Part shown: positions 59,057 through 64,000 of the stretch, one piece after another
Layout of the letters: every line of letters starts with the position of its first letter
Numbering within the stretch: the first letter of the stretch is position 1
Assembly: GCA_032173965.1 (NCBI GenBank)
Contig: CM063290.1
Coordinates: 7,205,501-7,269,500, forward strand
DNA from: Sitta carolinensis
Lineage: Eukaryota; Chordata; Aves; Passeriformes; Sittidae
Direction: 5' to 3'
DNA: 64,000 nt
Position numbers and translations under genes: made by a program
The notes under the pieces: generated by a model
The model's input: only the letters and a program-made list of their open reading frames with translations
Database searches by the model: none
What the model was told of the DNA's origin: nothing

Positions 59057-59064
59057 GTGCAATA
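59057..59064 (+). promoter_or_regulatory. FXR1: miR-25/92/363 seed-match site
   Basis: GTGCAATA, complementary to the shared AUUGCAC seed with a terminal A. It is 30 nt upstream of the distal AATAAA, a favourable position near the 3'UTR end. From recall, mammalian FXR1 is repressed through conserved sites of this miRNA family. Confidence 0.55.
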
Positions 59065-59094
59065 TGTTTTTTTTGTATGCTGGTAGTAAAAGAA

Positions 59095-59100
59095 AATAAA
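59095..59100 (+). terminator. FXR1: FXR1 distal polyadenylation signal
   Basis: AATAAA with downstream 'ctgttgactgtttcta' (T/G-rich). The proximal AATAAA at 58499-58504 would give a 3'UTR of only about 250 nt. Confidence 0.7.
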
Positions 59101-59118
59101 CTTTGATCTTCCATCTGT

Positions 59119-60408
59119 TGACTGTTTCTATCAGAAATTTAAATTACTATTGACTAAGGTTTTCAAGCTGTTGAATAAGAATAGAAACCTACTTGTGAGG
59201 CAGCTTGAACCTGAAACGCTTTTTTGTAAGAGTTTCTAACATGCCGATCTTCATTTCTTTAAGGCCATGATGTCAAATACCAGTTAATGAGTCTAAAACC
59301 AGACTCCTTATCTTGGAGAATTGCAAAACCTGACTAACAACTACAGGAATTAATGCAGATGTAGTTTTTAAGTTAAACCATGGCACACCCTCACATGTTT
59401 CCAGGTACATGAGGAAGAGCAAGGAAGCCAGAGCAAGGAAGCACAAAACAGGTGTAGAAAAACATCTGGGTAGCAAGAAGGTGTAAGAAGAAGTCAGAGT
59501 AAAGGGCAGTGTTGAAGTTGTACTGACTTGAATGAGAAAAGTTCTCGCCTGATTTTGTCAGAAGGACAAAACCAAGAGTTCTAAACCAGCTGCTCTACCT
59601 GATAGAGTGACAGCTGAGCTGTCCCAAGCAGGGATCTGTGAGCACGCTTTGTCCTAGGACTTCAATGCTGGACACTCAGCAACAAGGTTCCCTCCGGGAG
59701 AATACACCCAGTTAAACGTTGTAACTTGAAGTGTGCACAAGTATCTGCTGGGGCAGGCACAGGAGTGGAGAAAATTTAAAAAACAGAGATATGTTTAATA
59801 AGTCAGTAGTGTTTGGCTGGGAAATACTTAAATACAGAAAGGTTCTGCATATGGCTTAGCATGTGCTGACTCCAGAACTGTGCATGGTGGTTCCAGCTGT
59901 CCTTCACCCTGCTTTAAATTCTGTAGCAGAGCAAAATTACTGCCTTTCTGGGGAGGTTGTAATGTTAACTATTTGATCCTTTCTCCTAAAGGCACCTCAT
60001 TACTACTGTTGTAATCCTTCCTAAACAGCCCAGAAGTCAGCCACAGCAGTGCTGTGGTGCAGCAGGCAGCACTCCCCAAGTCTAGGTTCAGGGAGTGGAA
60101 GCTTTCGACCTCACTGTTAATGCCCACCTGGTCATAAACTCCTGCAGGTGCTGTGCAGTGTTTTGCCATAGTGGCAGAAACACTGAGATTCTTGGAGTGT
60201 AACAGAGCTCCCTGGCCCCAGCTGAGATCCACATGTGCTGCTGGGTGTGAGAGGCTCCACAGAGCACAAATCCAGCTCAGGTATGAGTGACTGATGTAAA
60301 GAGTTTCTGTTTCCTAATCATCATAAATGCAAACCTCACTGTGTGAGCTCTGGCTTTGTAGTGTACAAGAATGTATAAAACTACAGGACTTCTATTACAA
60401 ATATGGAA
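59119..60408. other. Intergenic spacer between convergent FXR1 and DNAJC19
   Basis: About 1.3 kb without a recognised gene or repeat. Open frames are short and unremarkable. Either gene's transcripts may read into it. Confidence 0.6.
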
Positions 60409-61010
60409 TTTATTAAATGCTATTAAACTCGCCAAAACTAAAAGTTACTAAAAAAATCTGGGACAATCCAGATCCATCTGTAACACTTAACCAACCTTGT
60501 TTTTCACAAGGCAAGGACAAGGGAGCGCATTGTTTCCTGTACTTTATTTCTGCAGAGACAACCTCCCATCTCTCCAATAAATCTTGTTTTTTCCTCCCCT
60601 TTCCCAAAGAGGCTCAGTGTGCTAATTTTAGCAGATGGAAGAGTAGGAGCATGAACTTTAAACAGGGCCAGTTCAAGAGAAACTAGGTAACAGCATGTGA
60701 GTCTTCCTGTGCCTGGTAACACACACTGGCCACACCAAGTTACTGCTCTCACACACTGAAAATATTTCTGAGTGGCAGATTTTGCTGTTCAATAAAGAAC
60801 AGCTATGAAAAAAAATCTTTTAAGCTTCACTCCCTCACATATTTCCAAAAACAAAGTGACCAACTGGGGAGGGAAGTACCTCCCTGGATTTGTATTTCCA
60901 GCTTCATTTATATTAAGTCAAAGACTGACATTAGAACTTTTCTTAAGCCATTTATCAAAAATAATCATTTGCAGGGACAAACCCTCTGAATGAGTGATTT
61001 TCTTTCTCGC
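60409..61010 (-). other. DNAJC19: Probable DNAJC19 3' untranslated region
   Basis: Downstream of the DNAJC19 stop on the minus strand. Minus-strand AATAAA signals (tttatt on the + strand) occur at 60543-60548 and 60409-60414, giving 3'UTRs of about 0.46 or 0.6 kb. Which is used is not determinable here. Confidence 0.5.
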
Positions 61011-61081
61011 TCATTTTTTAGCTTGGTCTTCTAGTAGATCCTTAGCTTCATTGATTTTGGCTGCTACATATGGAGATCCAC
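61011..61081 (-). CDS. DNAJC19: DNAJC19 last coding exon
   Basis: Reads [20 protein letters not shown], then AKK and TGA. Acceptor TTCTAG on the minus strand; 71 nt including the stop. It encodes helix IV of the J domain. Confidence 0.96.
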
Positions 61082-63806
61082 CTAGAAGAAAGAGAACCTC
61101 AAATCAGATAAAAAAAAAAAATTGTCTTCTCAGTTGATAATAATGCCACAGGACACTGGAAAAAAGAGTGGTCTGAGGTTCTGCCAGTTGAAGAACAAGC
61201 TGGATATGACTAAAAGCACCCGAGTTCACTCACAGTCACTGCAGAAGCTTGGTGTCAGACCACTCATTCCTGTCAGGCTGCTTTTATTTTCACTGGAGTG
61301 TTTTTTTTCCTCCAGTTTTATCAGTCATTAATGATTTGGTCACAGTGACTTAGCACAGTCTGTGGTGAATACAGAGGCGTGGAACTAACAGGTCTGCAGA
61401 TAACCCTGCCCAGCATAAAGTGCTGCTGCATCAAGGGACCAGTTCAGTTTTTAAACATGGCAAAAAATTACTTCAGGGGACTGAGGCAGAATCCACAGTA
61501 AAATGCACCAACGCTGTAAAGCCATGAGGTACAATGACTCTGTTGGTAGCATATATACCATTAATTGCACCATAATGTTTTATCTGAAGATTAATTAACA
61601 TGTTTAGGTCGTGTAATAGACAAAATGCTATTTTTAGTTCTTGCATATATTCAGTAAGATTAATTTTGAAGGCAACTTTCACTCGATATTATCTATGAAA
61701 GACATATCCCCATGGATTATTTTGGTGAATAGAAAGAAGGAATTCAACAGTCACTTTAAAGGAAGCCATTTTACCTTTTAAGCAATGATTAAGAAGTTAA
61801 ATGTCAAACATCCAACAGATGATTCTGACTCACTGAAGACAATTTAGAATAGGTATAGATGCCCTGAGTTAATAACTTTGAGCATAACTAGATTCTGAAC
61901 CTTCAGAGTACCGCTAACAGGAATATTTCATAATTTAATGTCTCCAGTGGCTATAGAAGGCTCAGTATTTGCCATTTATGGTGAACTCCCAAGGCATTCA
62001 CATGAAATCAAACTTACAAGTGATACATAAAACACACAAGGGTACTCTGCATTTTCATCTAAAATTAAGGCAATTTTAAGTCTCATTTTAACAAATCATT
62101 CTAACCTGGTATTCACAGAAGGTAGAGCAGCTAACAAACTGATATGCTGAATCTGTCTGCTTCCTTTTAAAACATTCACACACAAAAATATGCTCTAGAC
62201 CCACGTGGATTAAGGCACCTTAAGATTTGTTTTCACTCAGTTTTCTGTTGGTTTTTTAGTAGTTGAGGTGGTTATGTATCACTCACTTTCTCCCTACACA
62301 ATTCTATTCATCTGTGTTAAAAACATGTATTAACTAATCAGCATGACTTAATTACTTTACCTTTATCTGGATGATTCAGAAGCATGATCCGTCTATGAGC
62401 TTCTCTAATTTTATTTCTGTTGGCTGTAGGGCTTTGAAAGAGAGAAAAACTGACTTAAGGGATCCTCATGAAATTCCCAGATCATCAAAAGCTGTCTGAG
62501 AACAAGTGAGCACTCTCTCTTACCCATAAATTCTCTAGCTAACATGGATATTTCTCTTTTCCTGACAGTGATATATATAGTGCCTAAATCCTGGAGGGGC
62601 TTTCTAGGCCTTTTCCAAAACACTGTATGCTGAAAAAAACATTCTACAGCAGTCTAATAGGGTGGGGCTCATCCAAACAGTTAAAAAGAAACAGAACTAT
62701 GCTGCAACATTTTATTGGGAAAACTTCCTAAAGGCTGTAAGACTAAAAAATTTGCTTGATTTATTAAGGTAAAAAAAAAAAAAAAAAAGGAACCCCAGAA
62801 AATGTCACAGTTGAAAGTTCTTATTTGACAGATTTGTGTATTTGGCCTTAAGTGCTTTGGCAAGGATTGCCACCATAGTCAGATCTACAGTGTTCCAGAA
62901 GTGATGAATTTATTCCAGATGCAAAAATGGGTTTGCAGCACCTTCACCTTGCATCCACCTGAAACTCCTCAGCAGCAAAGGGAACCACAAGATAACGTGT
63001 TCCTCACATCAAGTGAACCCCAAGGCTTCCTGAAATGGCTTATTTGGACCACACTTGGCTTTGGAATGTGCAAGAGAATTGCAGATGTCTGGAAGTCCAC
63101 ACAGAATTAGCTTCAACCAAGCTAAAGTGCAGCAAAGAACCCCAAAAAGCACAGCAAGTGCTCAACAGCCTCTTCCTATTTCCTGACTTGGCAGTGACAC
63201 TCCCAGGGGATGCTGGGCATTGGATGATAGCCTTTCCCAACAAGGCCAGCTGGGAGGAGATACCGCTGCCTGCTGTTCACCTTGCATTTCTGATAAATTT
63301 CCTTTACCTCACGCCTAGTATTAAAGCTGCTTCTCGTTTAGTCATTTTCGGTTCGAATCCACCTCTGTAATAACCACTGAAGGCCTGAAAGAGAAAACTT
63401 ATTAGTTTAAAACACACTAGTTTCTAAGTATCAGTTAAAACTACTCATCATTGCTTTAGCAGCTGCTGAGCTTTTATTATGTAAAAACAGAACTTCTTCT
63501 CACTTGTAATAGGAAATTCAGTTGAACTAGAGCATTATTATTTAAATAATTACTTAAATTTGCCCAAACAAGTTCTCTGTTAGCCAATCACCACCAGAAT
63601 TGCTGCAATTAACTGTTGTTACTGACAAAATACAGGAGGAAACACAGCAATGCTAAACAGAGACAAGAGTCTCTAGTTATTTCACCAAGTAAAGTTTTAA
63701 TTAAAAAGATGCTACTGATAATAAAAACTTACAGGTTTTGGTAGGTTTTGAAGGGCTTGTTTTACCTGTGGCTCCATTTGCTTCAAAGCTTTTACTGCAT
63801 AGCGAC
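61011..63806 (-). CDS. DNAJC19: DNAJC19 (TIM14/Pam18-type J protein), partial, four 3' exons
   Basis: A mitochondrial inner-membrane J-domain protein. It stimulates mtHsp70 in the TIM23 import motor and interacts with prohibitins. Four exons (63733-63806, 63308-63384, 62361-62431, 61011-61081) joined on the minus strand give 98 residues from [10 protein letters not shown] to the stop. Human DNAJC19 is 116 residues by recall, so exactly the N-terminal 18, including the membrane segment, lie beyond the right edge. Seen features: [18 protein letters not shown], a conserved linker, then the degenerate J domain with [25 protein letters not shown] (the HPD triad at residues 72-74 of this partial product) and [15 protein letters not shown]. 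All junctions are GT-AG and in frame. It is convergent with FXR1, as in mammals. Confidence 0.96.
62361..62431 (-). CDS. DNAJC19: DNAJC19 coding exon with HPD motif
   Basis: Reads (S)[18 protein letters not shown] then NHPDK, carrying the J-domain helix II and the HPD triad needed to stimulate Hsp70 ATPase. Acceptor TTTCAAAG, donor GTAAAG; 71 nt. Confidence 0.97.
63308..63384 (-). CDS. DNAJC19: DNAJC19 coding exon, linker and helix I
   Basis: Reads [20 protein letters not shown] then ALILGVS. Acceptor TTTCAG, donor GTAAAG; 77 nt. The GGATTCGAACC inside it resembles a tRNA B box by coincidence of codons. Confidence 0.97.
63733..63806 (-). CDS. DNAJC19: DNAJC19 coding exon after the membrane segment
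   Basis: Reads (G)[19 protein letters not shown] then NLPKP. Acceptor TTTAAG, donor GTAAGT; 74 nt. The preceding exon with the start codon and membrane span is not in the window. Confidence 0.94.
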
Positions 63807-64000
63807 CTTAAAGAGATGAGTGTTAACTGAGGTTAAATATAGTTCCATCAATATTTAGCAATTCAGTGCAACTGGAAACTTGCGGATTAGAGTGTGGAAT
63901 AAACTTTTCTGGGACATAAAAGAGGAAGAGCTTGATCTTTTGTTTCATTACAGCCATTAATGCAGGCTCTCCCACAAGAGCGTCCTGTATCAGCTATTAA
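63807..64000 (-). other. DNAJC19: DNAJC19 intron, cut by window edge
   Basis: No first-exon sequence (start codon plus hydrophobic segment) could be found in these 194 bases on the minus strand. Confidence 0.7.

Larger units (their letters stand above)
58266..59118 (+). other. FXR1: FXR1 3' untranslated region
   Basis: AT-rich sequence following the stop codon. AATAAA hexamers occur at 58499-58504 and 59095-59100, the second followed by a T/G-rich stretch, so cleavage probably occurs near 59115. A GTGCAATA at 59057-59064 is a perfect 8-mer target for the miR-25/32/92/363/367 seed, a family reported to regulate FXR1 in mammals. A TTTGCAC (miR-19-type) lies at 58680-58686. Exact end is inferred. 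Confidence 0.8.
61082..63732 (-). other. DNAJC19: DNAJC19 introns within the window
   Basis: Introns 61082-62360, 62432-63307 and 63385-63732. They hold an A run at 62772-62788 and otherwise unique AT-rich sequence. No RNA gene was recognised. Confidence 0.75.

Noticed and set aside
63347..63361. GGTTCGAATCC resembling a tRNA B box
   Set aside because: It is the reverse complement of DNAJC19 codons for GGFEP; no matching A box or cloverleaf surrounds it.
1..64000. Bacterial-type operons, CRISPR arrays, phage or toxin systems
   Set aside because: All recognised genes are intron-containing vertebrate genes; no regularly spaced palindromic repeats or prokaryotic gene clusters are present.

Overview
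This is vertebrate nuclear DNA, almost certainly from a bird and probably a songbird. It is AT-rich, has long introns and few genes, and carries several truncated CR1 LINE fragments (the dominant avian retrotransposon) plus one block resembling a bird endogenous-retrovirus LTR. Two genes are recognisable by exon translation with GT-AG splice sites: FXR1 (fragile X-related 1, + strand, coding 26531-58265) and the 3' part of DNAJC19 (TIM14-type J protein, - strand, 61011-63806, running off the right edge). They converge tail to tail, the same order and orientation as on human chromosome 3q26.

Layout. Positions 1-25.9 kb are intergenic: no coding exon was recognised, only an LTR-like block (871-1362), low-complexity tracts, a diverged duplication with two CTCF-like motifs (about 9.6-9.8 kb), a perfect 49-bp tandem duplication (24645-24742), a 44-base A run (24140-24183) and two CR1 fragments pointing away from each other (25137-25770). 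A CpG island (about 25.93-26.91 kb) holds the FXR1 promoter, first exon and a 16-bp tandem array. FXR1 follows with 17 coding exons (51, 53, 94, 72, 149, 94, 117, 171, 79, 110, 87, 208, 204, 201, 81, 92 and 171 nt). Joined, they keep one open frame of 677 codons. The 3'UTR ends near 59.12 kb at an AATAAA. About 1.3 kb of intergenic DNA follows, then the DNAJC19 3'UTR and four exons.

Function. FXR1 is an RNA-binding translational regulator with two Tudor domains, KH0/KH1/KH2 and Arg/Gly-rich C-terminal segments. Its 3' half is built for alternative splicing: an 81-nt in-frame exon, a 92-nt frame-changing exon and an 87-nt optional segment are all visible. DNAJC19 is a mitochondrial inner-membrane J-domain protein of the protein-import motor. 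The two genes are neighbours without an obvious functional link.

The most interesting observations are a candidate unreported alternative last exon inside FXR1 intron 14, loss of the GT dinucleotide that would be needed to splice out the 87-nt segment of exon 12, and CTCF-like and RFX-like motif clusters around the gene. No microbial-type system, CRISPR array, tRNA or rRNA gene was found.
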